64,000 nucleotides of DNA from contig CAJQUN010000153.1 in assembly GCA_907163345.1 (NCBI GenBank), positions 1,054,001-1,118,000 of the forward strand, given 5' to 3'. This DNA is from Haberlea rhodopensis. Its lineage: Eukaryota > Streptophyta > Magnoliopsida > Lamiales > Gesneriaceae. Numbering within the stretch: position 1 is the first letter of the stretch; every line of letters starts with the position of its first letter. A program made the position numbers and the translations under genes. Below the pieces are notes generated by a model. That model saw only the letters and a list, made by a program, of their open reading frames with translations. It made no database searches and was not told where the DNA came from. This document shows, piece after piece, positions 23,475-35,954 of this stretch.

Positions 23475-23673
23475 AAGCATCCTTATCAGCTTTAGCGGCC
23501 GTCATGGGAGGTACCTCAGCAGGTAAGGGTTCCTCTAGGACATATTGCTTTTTCTCTTGTTTGAGGACAATCCTCAAATTCCAATACCAGTCTAGGAAAT
23601 TAGTCCCATTCAGTTTGTCCTTCTCAAGGACCGATCGCAATGACAGTGTGCTAGTTACGTTGTTTGATGCCAT
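23475..23673 (-). pseudogene. Copia A gag N-terminus
   Basis: Minus-strand start of the Copia A gag-pol, ATG at 23673 (MASNNVTSTLSLRS), about 66 codons up to the Copia B insertion at 23470. It is over 80% like the start of Copia B gag by eye (NGTNFLDWYWNLRIVLK). The rest of gag is at 13409-14658. It defines the element start and proves Copia B landed within gag. Confidence 0.92.
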
Positions 23674-25300
23674 GGATATCTACAATATAAATATGCAAAA
23701 TAAGTTTATGATTTTAATCATTTAATAAGGTCTTATATTAAATGACACTCCCACTATTTTGTTTAAAATTATCAACCCTCGAAACCTTAGTGGGCCAAGA
23801 TCCATATTTCACTTAATCCTGAGTTAGCTTTGGCTAATCACCCAAGACTCGGTTATTTAGGTAGACATCACTTTGTCAATTACATCACATGTAATTCTTG
23901 GATGGTTGGACGAACAACACTTTGTTCAAATTCATCTAATGAATTATATCCAACCCCATGCCTCTAGGTTCTCAATCCTATTGAGATAACCTAATTAAGT
24001 CGGACCCAATTTAAAGTAAAACGGATATCACTTTTATCCTTTCGCGCCTAACCAAGATTGTCACGGTGCTTTGCGTTGGCAAACCCACAGATGTTCAATC
24101 GAAGTCTTGACGAGTACTTTTAATTTAGGAAGGCGTCTAAAACTTAAAATTATTAGAGGGATTTATTGATCTCATGATTTTATTGATAATTAAAAATATG
24201 TCTGGTACATATACGCATATACATATCTACATATATGTATAACAATCATCAATATAAACATTATAAGATAAACATGCATCACATACATCAACTTAAATAA
24301 AACGTGACATGGTTAGAGCCCCTACTAAAGATTTTCTCAAGCCATATGAGAAAATCCTAAAAGGTCAACCTAAGGTAACTTCTCCAAGCACTTCTTTGGC
24401 TCCCTTTTGTGAATGACCTCCTCATCCCGGCACCTTGGTCCATCTTCATTGATCTCCATCAACAAAATAAACTATACTATATAACAATTACATGATATAG
24501 AGAATTCCTCGAGTTACATTCGAGGGGAACATAGGGGAGGGATAACATTTAGGAAAAATAGAGAAGGCACGACGCGCAGGTCGTATTAAATTACAAACAT
24601 TCACAAAATCCTATCTAATAGGTCATAGGGCTATAACCATGCACCATGCTCAAACAACACATAAAACATGCTATAACAATTAATGAATTAAATTCTAAAC
24701 ATTTTAAAATTTAATTCTAATTAAAACTGTAAAATAAAATTTTATGAAAATTATCGTACGCCCGGGACATCACATGCCACGGATACTCGACGTGTCTCAA
24801 GCCATGGACTTGCTAACCCTAGCAAGCCCACGGTTGCAGCCATGTCTCGGACCAAGGGTTCGAAAACCCTAGCCTAACACACGGCCCAACCATGCACTAG
24901 ACTAGGGTTCGAAACCCTAGCCATGTGCAGCGGCGGCTTGAGCTCCTCGAGCCAAAAGGGTTCAAAACCCTAGCCAAAAAACGGCGGCGGCCGAGAGCCA
25001 TGGAGCCAAGGGTTCGAAACCCTAGCCCTCTTGCGGCGGCTCGGCCCATGCTCGAGCCAAGGGTCCGAGACCCTAGCTTGCATGCGGCGGCCGAGAGTTC
25101 ACACGAGCCAATGGCTCGGTTTTGTGCATGAATTATCGTATACTTCGATCCGTCAATTATATCACATATAATATTGCGATAATTTCCACAAAATCGATTA
25201 TCACATATCATATATGAATCATATAGTTTCAAAGCATGCAAAAGATTCAAAACCATGATTAAACAATTAATCACATATTTCTGATATGAGCTTTGTACAC
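23674..25300 (-). other. Copia A 5' leader, non-coding
   Basis: Leader of about 1.6 kb between the gag ATG and the PBS, homologous to the Copia B leader. It carries five GGGTTCGAAACCC-type units (about 24855-25080). No coding sequence is seen; apparent ORFs here are arginine/serine-rich shadows of the repeats. Confidence 0.8.
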
Positions 25301-25313
25301 GGCTATGATACCA
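25301..25313 (-). other. Copia A primer-binding site, one mismatch
   Basis: On the minus strand the site reads TGGTATCATAGCC, differing at one base from the tRNA-iMet complement seen in Copia B (TGGTATCAGAGCC). Confidence 0.85.
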
Positions 25314-25314
25314 C

Positions 25315-26767
25315 TGTTAGGAATCCGATCAAGCAAACACAGCGGAAAATAAAAACTGGATTCCTACCATGGATCTATACGAAGTATTCATATCGAGATT
25401 GAAAAGAATCATACCCTTGTAGCATGTTTGAAGCAGATTCCACGTTGCAACACCATGAGTCACGAACAAAGATTTGCACATTTGTCTCTACGGTATCCAC
25501 ACGATCAAATCGAAAAAGGTGTTCAAGAACAAGTTGCTAGACTCGTTCTTAAACCGAAACAAAACTCACGGTTCAACTCCAATATTCACGGCGGCGGCGA
25601 CCGTGAGGTTGAGAGTAAGAGTGAGGCGGCCAAGAGCTTTGGATGGTGGCTACTAGGTTTTGCTTAGAAAATTAACTCTTACATCAAAACCTTGTTAGCA
25701 TAATATATCTTATATTAGATTTAATTAAAGGCTTTCACAAAGCCTCATTGGCCCAAACCCAATATCTTAATTAATCCATATATCTAATATTTGTAATTAA
25801 GACTCTTCTTAATTAATTAATTCATCCAATGAATTTTATCTCCCTTTTTGATTTAATCTTTTGTGCGACCCGATAGGATCTTGTAATGTTGGCAGTGACA
25901 TAAAATCTAATTTTATGTTACAAGCAATGAGCGGTATCTAGCAACACATCAATGCTACCCAAATTACAAGAATGTCATTGACTCGACATAACCTACGGAC
26001 TTTGATAATATTAACCATGTAACTTAATCCCATTGTCCAATGTGTTTAGATTGAGCACGAGTCATGGAATAGTCATACTCGTATATTCAATCTTTTATTT
26101 CTTGATCCCCAAGTAGAACTAGAATAAACGAATAAGCTCGATATCACATATCGACTCATTCGAGCATGACCATGCATTTTAGTCTTACTTGATCAAGGGC
26201 CCAAACACTTCTCCTGTTATATAGGAGGGACAAATCCTATCTTGATCACTCAACATCCATCTACATAATTCGTGGTGTATCCAATGATTGTCTTTTTAGT
26301 TTACCCTGTTACAGGTAACGTTTGACAATATCAAGATACATGACTCCTTATGTTGGGATCTCTGGTGATCTTAAGTCGTAACGATTACATACATTATTAT
26401 CACTATGAGAATTGCTTATGACGTTCATATAACTATCCATGTAGCATTCTTATGGTGGGTCTGTCCAGTACATCGTTCTCTAACATGCACCCATGTGTTG
26501 ATTTGATATCTCATATCTATGAACAATTCACCAATCAAAACATAATAGTCTCAATGCTTTATCATTATCCCGATTCATGATAATACTTGACTAGGGACAA
26601 CCTTTAAGAACAATACAATATTATTCTAAGGACATTAACTTATATATTAATTCATATTACACAGATACTCGAATAATATATAATAATGAATTGCCATTAA
26701 TAAAATCATAATACATTGTATGTCATAAACAATCATCTAATGAGTTGTCTTAGGGCGTATCCCAACA
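25315..26767 (-). repeat. Copia A 5' LTR
   Basis: A 1453-bp LTR; on the minus strand it begins TGTTGGGATACGCCCTAAG and ends GATTCCTAACA. It shares most of its length with the Copia B LTRs but is more diverged from them than those two are from each other. The partner 3' LTR is left of the window. The flank ATAAC at 26768-26772 is the expected right TSD, not verifiable here. Confidence 0.92.
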
Positions 26768-26928
26768 ATAACATGCACCATGAAATGCACCACCGGGTCA
26801 CGCCCACCATGTGACTAAGCATTCCACCACAATAATTAATTCCATCACATAATTTAATTAACACCATAATTAATCACATAAACATAATTAATGCCCAATT
26901 TGCATATAATTATTTCGGGGATATCACA
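26768..26928 (-). repeat. LTR fragment D (Tekay-like), truncated by Copia A
   Basis: The 161 bp match the first part of the Gypsy C and E LTRs. Read on the minus strand it begins TGTGATATCCCCGAAATAATTATATG, and the boundary at 26928 abuts the Gypsy C reverse transcriptase. It could be a separate LTR insertion in C, or C's own 3' LTR brought next to RT by an internal deletion; the rest lies beyond Copia A, outside the window. Confidence 0.8.
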
Positions 26929-28947
26929 CCTGATCTCAAGTCAATCTTGCTATACAGCTTAGTACCCTGCAACTGATCAAATAAATCGTCGATCCTTGGG
27001 AGAGGATACCCGTTCTTCACCGTGGCCTTATTCAGTTGCCGATAATCGATGCATAAACGCATCGAACCATCCTTCTTCTTTATAAAAAGAACTGGTGCGC
27101 CCCAAGGCGATACCCTAGGGCGTATATAACCTTTGTCAAGGAGATCCTGTAACTGCTCCTTCAATTCCCTTAACTCCGCCGGTGCCATCCTGTAAAGGGC
27201 ACGAGAAATAGCGGACGTCCCCGGTAATAACTCAATCCCAAACTCGACCTCTAGTCGGTGGGAATCCTGGAATCTCCTCCGGAAACACATCAGCAAATTC
27301 TGCTACCACAGTTACGTCCTCAACCCTCAACTCTTTATTCTTTCCCTTCGTGTCCACAGCATAGATAAGATAGCCCGTGTGTCCACATACCAATAATTGA
27401 GACATTTTGATCGCCGATATCAACAAAATCTTTCATACGAGAATCGTTCCCATAGAAAGTCCACTGAATCCCCATATCAGATCTGAACCGAACCGTCCTC
27501 TGCCGACAATCCATGACTGCCTGATATCTGTTCAGAATGTCAATGCCCACAATGCAGTCGAAGTCTGACATACCCAGCACGATCAAATCTGCCTTTATCT
27601 CATTTCCCTCAAAATAAATGAGGCAGTCCATAAGAAACTGACCAGCAACAACATTCCTTCCGGTAGGTGTCGAGACCTAAAGAGACGCGGGTAACAGAGA
27701 CGTGCACATATGATGTCTCTACACAAAGTCCGCAGACACAAAGGAGTGCAAAGCACCTGTGTCTATCAAAATAAAGGCGGAATATGTAAATAAAAGGCAT
27801 GTACCAGCTATCACCTCCTCTGGAGCTGCATCGGCCTGCTCCCTAGTCAGTGCATAAACCTGTCCCTGAGGTGGCCCCATCGCCTGTCCTCCCATCTGTC
27901 GGGGCACCATCGGTTGCCTCTGCTGCACTGTCCCGCTAGAAAACCTCCCTCGACCTTCCCTAAGGTCCATCTGTCCTTCATGATTGGGACAACGTCGAGC
28001 AATGTGGCCCGGCTTGCCACATCTATAGCACGCAAAACAATCATGCATCAAATGCGGCCCTCCGCAGAAGTGACACTTTACTTCCCCAACTCTACTTGTT
28101 TGAGTTGGTCCCCCAAAGATAGATGCACCACCCCTCCGGTCTCCTTGCTTCCGGCTATCCGTCCGCTTTCCACTAAACCGGCAAAAAGATGAAGTCCCAC
28201 GTGACTTAAAAGACCCTCCCCGAGGCTTCAGATTATCAGAAGAAGATCTTTGAGATGGAACTTGTGGGGGTACGGCATCAGGATAAACACCCACTCCTAT
28301 CTCTGCTAGTTCTGCTCTAGTAAGAGCATCATCAAAAGACGTTGGGTTGTTGGTAATAACCCAGTCAAACAGCTCCAGTCACAATCCCTTCAAAAAGTGC
28401 CTCATTTTAGCATGCACATTTGTTGTGATATGAGGAACATACCTCAACAGTGAAGAATAATGCATGACATAGTCCGATACAGTCATGCCCCTTGCTTCAA
28501 ATTAATGAACTCATCCTCCTTCATCTGTCTCGCAGCAGCAGAAAAATACCGGTTCAGAAATCAGGTCCGGAATAAAGTCCAGTCAATCAACATACCCTGA
28601 GCCCTCAACTCCATCACTGTCGTCTTCCACCACATGGAAGACTTCTTCGCTAGTTGGAACTCTGCCAGCCTCAACCATGCCGTCCTAGCACAAGGTGCAG
28701 ACACAAATATCTGCTCCAGTCTTTCTAGCCACTCCTCGGCTTCTTCCCATGTCTCTGTCCCCTCAAATCTGGGCGGATGGAAGGTCAGAAATTGAGTCAG
28801 ACTAAGCTCCCCAGGCAATAACAACTGAGCTATCGGTTCCACGCCCACAGCTGGTGGAGGTAAAGGATTTGTCTGACCAATGCTTGCATTCACACTTCCT
28901 ACATCGCATACCTCCTCATTGAGGTTCCCCAAGTTTATGGCCGCGAT
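26929..28947 (-). pseudogene. Gypsy C gag, protease and RT N-terminus (truncated)
   Basis: Minus-strand Tekay-like gag-pol start, colinear with Gypsy E. Gag 28947-28295 (NLNEEVCDVGSVNASIG, WLERLEQIF) has both early ATG codons changed: ATC at 28945-28947 and ATA four codons on. A stop at about 28561 and frame changes follow. Two CCHC-like knuckles (CHFCGGPH, CYRCGKPGHIARRC) and protease IDTGA lie in 28294-27719, the protease tail (FDCIVGIDILNRY) in 27631-27335, and RT (DYRQLNKAT, YSKIDLRS) in 27296-26929, where LTR D cuts it. RNase H and integrase are absent from the window. Confidence 0.9.
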
Positions 28948-29794
28948 GCTGTAACACAAGGTTAACAACAATTCCAAAACAATACAAATGCTACACCGTT
29001 AGATAATATGAATGACAATAAGCATGTTAGTCAGGGGCGTAGCCAGGAATTATATATTGGGGGGGCTGGAGGCAAAGACACTACAGGGGTGAAGGAGGCG
29101 ACACCCCATTGTGGGGGTTCGGGGCGGAGTCCCGAAATTTTTTTTTGTATAAACACTTCGTTCGTATACTCGTTAGCTATTATTTTATAATATCTTTCTC
29201 TACATGCATAAGTTTTACTCACTATTTAATTCTCAATCTTCTGTATAAATATTTCATAATCCGTTTAATCTAAATTTCAAATTAGTATATACAATGGGTT
29301 TAATATTAGATAGAAAAAAATATACTAGAATTTTTTTAAAAGAACTAGAGTTTACAAAAAAAATGATGTATATCTATATTTTTTAAAAAAATAAGTTTAA
29401 AAATGGGACAAATAAGTATTAAATTCTTTTTAAAAATAATTTTAAAATTAAATTTTGTTTAAATAAATCAAAAAATATTATGAAATGAATATCCAAAATT
29501 TTAATTAATTGAGCTTCACGGACTTCGAACTTGAGACCTAATGCTAACATTCAATATCTCTACCATCTACACCACAACCTTTCACGAATAATCTTAGACA
29601 AAGTATATATATATAATAATTCTGGGCAGGGCTGGGTGGGCTGAAGCCCACCCCAGCCCACACTGTTGATCCGCCCCTGATGTTAGTATAACAATTGTAT
29701 ACACCAATATGCACCACATGCATAAACATGCCCAAATATAAACACCTAGCCAACCATTTGCTAAGGCTACCCTCACTCATTCCCGGGTTCTCTA
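28948..29794 (-). other. Gypsy C leader, interrupted by an hAT-like element
   Basis: A non-coding leader between PBS and gag, like 6497-6687 in Gypsy E (shared words around the CATGGTGCATATTG-type stretch). About 650 bp of it is the 29032-29679 insertion. No gene seen. Confidence 0.8.
29032..29679. mobile_element. Non-autonomous hAT-type DNA transposon (MITE-like, 648 bp)
   Basis: The ends are inverted repeats: CAGGGGCGTA at the left and, on the opposite strand, CAGGGGCGGA at the right. It is flanked by an exact 8-bp TSD ATGTTAGT (29024-29031 and 29680-29687), the length typical of hAT elements. Inside there are G-rich terminal blocks and an AT-rich centre with no transposase. A GC-rich dyad, GGGCTGAAGCCC, lies near the right end (29638-29649). 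Mobilisation would need a hAT transposase from elsewhere. Confidence 0.88.
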
Positions 29795-29813
29795 ACCACT
29801 GCTCTGATACCAC
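29795..29813 (-). other. Gypsy C primer-binding site (tRNA-iMet)
   Basis: On the minus strand TGGTATCAGAGCAGTGGTT lies three bases from the LTR end at 29817, the same as in Gypsy E. Confidence 0.9.
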
Positions 29814-30329
29814 TAATGTAAGGACCCTAGTTCCTTAAGTGTGGATTAAAGGCGTAAATAGAGCATCATCTATAGAGTATAAAGTTCGTGTTGATGCCTT
29901 GAGCTGTTAAGATTACAGTACCAAAATAAAATTTCCAAAATGGATTAATTACATTCCCAACCAATTGAATGATAATCCTATAGCATTACACTACTCCTAG
30001 AGTAGAGGCTATACAAAAGAATTAAGCCTGCTATACCAAAAGCACTCATCACAAGCTCACCGCATCAACCCACCTTAGCCCGTCCGCCCAAAAGTAGCTA
30101 CAGGAACAACCCCAAAACCATGAGCATGCAACAAACCATATTCATAATAACATGATTGTAATTTAGAAATGCATAAACCGTAAATACGAATCACTTTCTG
30201 TATTTAATACATTTTAAAGCTCCCTTTGGTTGTCCCTGTACCACAATCATAATCAATGGATCATAATACCAATAATGTATGTCATGACATGCATCCATTC
30301 CATGTATACCAATGGCCATTTCCAGTCTT

Positions 30330-30545
30330 ATTATATTAGTGGCATAATACCCCTCGCGTTTACATGACAGCGACATTAATACCCCTCGCGTTGACATATT
30401 AGCGGCATAATATCCCTCGCTTCGACATATTTGCGGCAAATATTCTTCATCGCTATAATATGACAGCGGCAAGTATTCTATCATCGCTTTGACATGAAGG
30501 CTGCAAGTATTCTTCATCACTGGAATATAACCTCGGCTCACAATC
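30330..30545 (-). repeat. GCCGC/AGCGA repeat block in the Gypsy C LTR
   Basis: About seven units of 25-35 bp. On the minus strand they read like GCCGCTGTCATGTAAACGCGAGG, GCCGCAAATATGTCGAAGCGAGG and GCAGCCTTCATGTCAAAGCGATG. They match the 25-bp unit tandemly repeated in element H, although the two LTR families are otherwise different here. Confidence 0.6.
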
Positions 30546-30903
30546 ACATGCACCAATGCATCCAATATACACATGCAACCATAATGAATATTCAACCCAT
30601 GTATGCAACCATGATGCATAACCAAGACCATGTATGCAACCATAATGCATAATCAATTCCATGTGTGCAACCATAATGCATAACCAATTCAATGCGTAAA
30701 AATATGTTTTACCGTCCGATGCCCGTACGTCTCACTACGTACCTTTGTACCAAAAATGTGGTGTGTTGTGGACTTTATCTCCTAGGCTGTGTGGCCACCT
30801 GGGATGGTTCTACACATTCACACAAACCAATATTAGGAGCCAATAATAGTCCAATACCAAAAATCCCACAAAAATAATAAAAAACATACTTTTTGGTGAC
30901 TCA

Positions 30904-31082
30904 CGATCGATCGCCACAAGGCCCCGATCGATCGCGAGATCACACTTACCGAATCCAAAATTTTCTGCACTCGGCGATCGATCGCCACATTTGGCGCGAT
31001 CGATCGCCAGCCCCGCCGATCGATCGCCCAAATGTGGCGATCGATCGCCAAGCGCCTCTGGAGCGCACTGCCACTCGGCGAT
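30904..31082 (-). promoter_or_regulatory. CGATCGATCG array of the Gypsy C LTR (split by F)
   Basis: Sites start at 30904, 30925, 30975, 30997, 31017 and 31038. The seventh, at 31079, is cut by F and completed at 51361; the eighth is at 51383. In LTR orientation the steps are 22, 41, 21, 20, 22, 50 and 21, almost the same as the solo LTR. GGCAGTG follows the first pair on the minus strand. Confidence 0.7.
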
Positions 31083-32563
31083 TGTGGGGTCCTCGTTACT
31101 TAATCCATTATGTATCAGTTCCTTATATATAGGTGAGTAAGAATTAAGTAAAAACATATACTGATTAAAAGTTTAGTTATGTAGGTTATTACAAGTTGAC
31201 AAAAACCATGAAAATAATATACATCATATATACAACACAACAACCTAGACCAAAACTCATAAGCAGTGGTTCAGCTCGCAGCGGAATATACTCACAATCC
31301 AGACCTCCCACGTCTATGAGTCCCTACAGAAACAATCACACAACATGAGTATAGATACAAAACCATCCCAGTGCGATATCAATACAAAACATAAATGATA
31401 AAGCACAATAAACATCAAATGTGATTGTCATGTATCATGCATCATCAAATGCAAATATGTCATGACATGTCTCATCTCATATCCTGTTATAACCAGACCA
31501 ATATGATATGTCTATCTCAGCTCAATATGTCAGTGGAACTTCCTCACATCTTCATATTAGCAGCTCATATCATAGTACCATCCTCACATGTTATAACAGC
31601 CAGAGCATATACCCAACCGGCGTATATCTTTCATGCCAAAGCATATGTAGTGTGATATACCCAACCCACTACCTCGCGATCGATCGCCAAAATGTTTTGT
31701 TTTCTCAAGATCGATCGCCACATTTCCACCGATCGATCGCCACATACTTTAACCGCCTTATATTTACTCTGTTATCGACGATCGATCGCCACAAGGCTCG
31801 CGATCGATCACTGATGTCCAGAAAATTCAGAACATGGCGATTCTGAGCTAATCTCCATGGTGTGTCTCTTACAACTCGAAAATAATCATTCAAACATGTT
31901 TCATGCAATCTCTAGTAACATATAAACATGTTTCTCTCATCATACAACTCAATTCTTTGCATTATAACAAGTCTCAATTCAAAGCATCTAAGATTAGTAA
32001 CCACATGCTTCAAGTTTCCATTAACTCAATCCATATGCATCATATGCCATACAAATCTTACCAAGAAAGGATGAAGTCACTTCACTCAACTTCCTAGCTT
32101 GATTACCAAGAGAAATCCAAGCAAAAGATGGAAAGAGGAAGCAAGGGTTTGAAGAGGGTTTTGTAGAGATTTGTAGGTGTTTATGGTGTAGTATGAGAGT
32201 ACAATCTGATTTTATTTTTAATATAAGTTCTTCAAACTTAACTCAAACTCCTATGAAATGCCACTCACATACACACCACATTACAATTCAAATTCAAATG
32301 TCAATCCCCTCAAATGCATGATAAATGTAAGAACACATCCCACTATGTGAAGTATTTCCATGTTAAATCCATATATCATTGTTTATGTTATGAACTTACT
32401 TCTTTGATTTCTCACATGTATGTTATTTTCCAATGAGGTTTCATTCATACATGGCTTTACTCCTGCTCGGTTCAATCCGAACCCGAGTCCATATCATACT
32501 GTAATTTATCATAATTACACCATAAACATATAACACATGTATACGTCATATCGAGGTATGACA
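31083..32563 (-). repeat. Gypsy F 3' LTR
   Basis: On the minus strand it begins TGTCATACCTCGATATGACG and ends GAGGACCCCACA. Five palindrome sites remain (31677, 31708, 31730, 31779 and 31801; steps 31, 22, 49, 22) versus eight in the 5' copy, consistent with a deletion that removed the first three. A stretch near 32222 (minus-strand CTTATATTAAAAATAAA) is a TATA candidate. Confidence 0.92.
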
Positions 32564-32575
32564 TTTCTCCCCTAC

Positions 32576-33936
32576 TCATTGAATTTCATCCTCGAAATTA
32601 CATATACATAATATGAAACACATAAGCATATACTCAATTTTTACCATCCTATATAATAAGGAAAGAGATAACATAATATAAGTGCCATTACTCATCAAGA
32701 GTAGCATAACAATGAAAAGCCCAGAATATAACTCAGGATACTGTTGTATCATATGCTGCTCCGTCTCCCACGTTGCCTCCTCGACACCCCGTCGATCCCA
32801 CTGTATCTTTACCATTGGTATCACTTTGTCACGCAATGTCCGCTCAGCTCTATCCAGAATCTGTACTGGTCGTTCCACATACGACACGTCTGTATTCAAC
32901 TGTACTTCAGATGGTGGCAATACATGACCCGTATCTGTTTCATATTTCCTCAACAGTGAAACATGAAACACATCGTGAATACTACTCAATGCTGGCGGTA
33001 GTGCTAATCGATATGCCAACGTGCCAATACGTTGTAACACCTCATACGGACCAACGTATCATGGAGACAACGTTCCACGCTTACCAAATCGTACCACACC
33101 TTTAAAAGGTGAGATTTTCAAGAATACGCGATTACCAACTTGAAATTCAAGTGGTCTACGTCGCTTATTGGCATAAGCATCCTGTCTATCCTGAGCAGCT
33201 TGTAATTTCAATCTGATCAACTTCACTTTCTCCTCCATTTCATGTAGCATTTCTGGTCCATGGAGTGCAATTTGATCAACATCATCCCAATATAATGGCG
33301 ATCTACATCGTCGCCCATACAATGCCTCAAATGGTGCCATCTGTATACTAGTTTGATAACTGTTATTGTACGAAAATTCCACTAATGGCAACGACTCTTG
33401 CCAAGAGTTATCAAACTCCAATACACAGGCCCGTAACATATCCTCAAGCGTCTGTATCGTACGCTCTGTCTGTCCATCTGTCTGAGGATGATAGGGTGTA
33501 CTCAATCGTACTTCAGTCCCTAGTGCTGATTGTAATCCTTCCCAAAAATGAGAAGCAAATCTCGGATCTCTGTCCGACACAATTGAAACTGGTATGCCAT
33601 GTAGTCTCACTACATTTTGAATATATAACCGAGCCATTTTCAAATAAGTAAATTTCATACTGTACGGTATGAAGTGAGCTACTTCGTCAGTCTATCAACA
33701 ATTACCCAAATCGCATCAAAGCCAGAGGAAGTCCGTGGCAAATGGGTAACAAAATCCATTGTAACATGTTCCCATTTCCATTGAGGAATCTCCAAACTCC
33801 TCAATTCACCTTCTGGTCTTTGTCGTTCTGCTTTTACTTGTTGACAAATCAGACACTGTTTCACAAAGTTCAGCACATCCTGTTTCATGCGTTTCCACCA
33901 GAATTGGGTACGCAAATCTTTATACATTTTCTTTCC
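32576..33936 (-). pseudogene. Gypsy F integrase with chromodomain
   Basis: Minus strand. Zinc finger and core in 33927-33679 (CLICQQVKAERQR, VTMDFVTHLP), core continued in 33658-33059 (VSDRDPRFASHF, HPQTDGQTER), then the C-terminal GPY/F-like part and chromodomain in 33040-32576 (VFHVSLLRKYE, RPVQILDRAERTL, VEEATWETE). The chromodomain typical of Tekay elements is complete. Breaks: a stop inside the HPGGKK motif at about 33937, and frame changes near 33670 and 33050. The stop codon lies against the PPT. Confidence 0.92.
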
Positions 33937-35186
33937 TCAAGGATGTATACTGTAGCGACTACAATGCGCACGTTGTAGTATTTCTTGGTGTAGTCCTAAT
34001 GTAGCAGGTACTACCCAACAGTTTCTATACTCCAAAGTTCCATCACTTGCAAGTACAAACTGAGGTGTTTGTCCTTGACATATCATTTCCTTCCAGTGTT
34101 GTACCTCATCATCAGTACCTTGTGCCGTTCTGATTTTCTCAAAGATATCGGGTTCAACCAACAATGTTGATACCCTTACTGGCTCTGTGTCTACATCAAA
34201 CTCATAACCTAAGGTACAACAAGAAGTCATCAAGGCTGATAATTGCATTATCTCATCAGCAGTAGTATGAACTTTTTGACTTAAGGCATCTGCTGTGAGA
34301 TTAGCCTTTCCTGGATGATATTCGATCTCACAATCATAATCCTTTAAGAGATCCATCCATCTCCTTTGTCTCATATTCATTTCTGCTTGAGTGAATAAAA
34401 ACTTTAAATTTTTATGATCAGTATATATGGTAAACGACGTACCATATAAATAGTGTCGCCATATCTTCAAGGCAAAGACAATGGCAGCCAACTCTAGATC
34501 ATGCACTGGATATTTCATTTCATGTGGCTTTAACTGACGTGATGCATAAGCCACCACATGTTTATCCTGCATCAAAACACAACCTAACCCAAGTAGTGAT
34601 GCATCAGTATAAAGAGCAAACCTATCATGCTCTGATGGAATAATCAACACTGGAGCAGTCGTTAGCCGATGTTTCAATTCCTGAAAACTTTGCTCACATG
34701 CTTCTGACCATCGAAATGGTACTCCCTTCTGTGTCAGCTGTGTGAGTGGTTTGGCAATCGCTGAAAATCCTTCAACAAACCGTCTATAATATCCCGCCAA
34801 ACCCAAGAAACTATGAATCTCTGGCATAGAAGTAGGTGATGACCAATTCAACACCCTTCTATCTTTCTCGGATCAACTGAGATACCATCTTTAGAAATCA
34901 CATGCCCCAAAAAGCCTACACTGGTCAACCAAAACTCACACTTACTGAGTTTGGCATATAACTGATGTTGTCTCAATAACTGTAACACCAGATGTAAATG
35001 TTGGACATGGTCATTTTCACTCCGAGAATAGATCAATATATCATCAATGAACACAATGACAACTTGATCAAGGTGTTCCTGGAAAACTCGAATCATCAAG
35101 CTCATGAAGACAGCTGGAGCATTCGTCACACCAAATGGCATTACTAGGAACTCATAATGTCCATAGCGAGTTCTAAATGCTGTCTT
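33937..35186 (-). pseudogene. Gypsy F reverse transcriptase C-terminus and RNase H
   Basis: Minus strand. RT continues from LVMPFGVTNAPA through the active-site FIDD (35141-34848), then, after a frame change near 34850, the thumb and RNase H (YTDAS, HDLELAA, IYTDHK, ADALSQK) and a tether domain to 33937. A TAG at 35187-35189 separates this part from the RT N-terminus. Gypsy E keeps the corresponding codon. Confidence 0.92.
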
Positions 35187-35873
35187 CTATACATCTCCTT
35201 CCCTCACACGTATCTGATGATAATCTGATCTCAAATCAATCTTAGAATAGATCATAGATCCCTGTAACTGATCAAACAAATCATCAATACGAGAAAGAGG
35301 ATATTTATTCTTTATGGTTACCTTGTTCAACTGTCTATAGTCAATGCAAAGTCGCATTGAACCATCCTTCTTCTTGACAAACAATACCGAAGCACCCCAA
35401 GGCGATACACTAGGACGTATGTACCCCTTGTCCAATAGATCTTGTAATTGAGTTTTCAACTCTCTCAATTCCGAAGGTGCCATTCGATATGGTGCTCGTG
35501 AGATTGCAGAAGTATCAGGCACTAACTCAATACCAAAGTCTACTTCTCGACTTGGTGGAAATCCAGGAATCTCATCTGGAAATACATCTGCATGCTCTGC
35601 AACCACTGGTATATCCTCGATTCTTCGTTCTACTTTATCTGTGACATCCACATCATATATCACATATCCTGTATGTCCACGTTCTAACAAACGAGACATT
35701 CGAAGAGCTGATATCAACGGAATCTTGGCACGTGATCCGTGTCCATAGAAGATCCATTGATGTCCAGTATCAGACTGAAATCTCACTGTCTTTTGACAAC
35801 AATCTACGACAGTTTTATATCTGCTCAACACATCAATACCCAGAATACAATCAAAATCCATCATGTCTAACAC
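35187..35873 (-). pseudogene. Gypsy F protease end and RT N-terminus
   Basis: A 228-codon minus-strand stretch: protease tail (FDCILGIDVLSRY), spacer (DVFPDEIPGFPPSREVDFGI), and RT with MAPSELRELK, DYRQLNKVT and YSKIDLRSDYHQIRV. It ends at a nonsense codon. Upstream, 35874-35954 has frame changes that separate it from the protease active-site part. Confidence 0.92.
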
Positions 35874-35954
35874 AATTAAATCATCCTGTATTCCATACTC
35901 AGCATCAAACTGAATAACTCAATCAGACACACTCTGACAAGCCATCATAGTAGT

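Noticed and set aside
29031..29190. Small ORFs inside the hAT-like element as a transposase remnant
   Set aside because: Too short, glycine-rich from the G-rich terminal block, with no hAT dimerisation motif.
30904..31082. CRISPR-like array because of regularly spaced short repeats
   Set aside because: Plant sequence, repeats are palindromes of 10-14 bp with 7-40 bp gaps, no cas genes and no constant spacer length.
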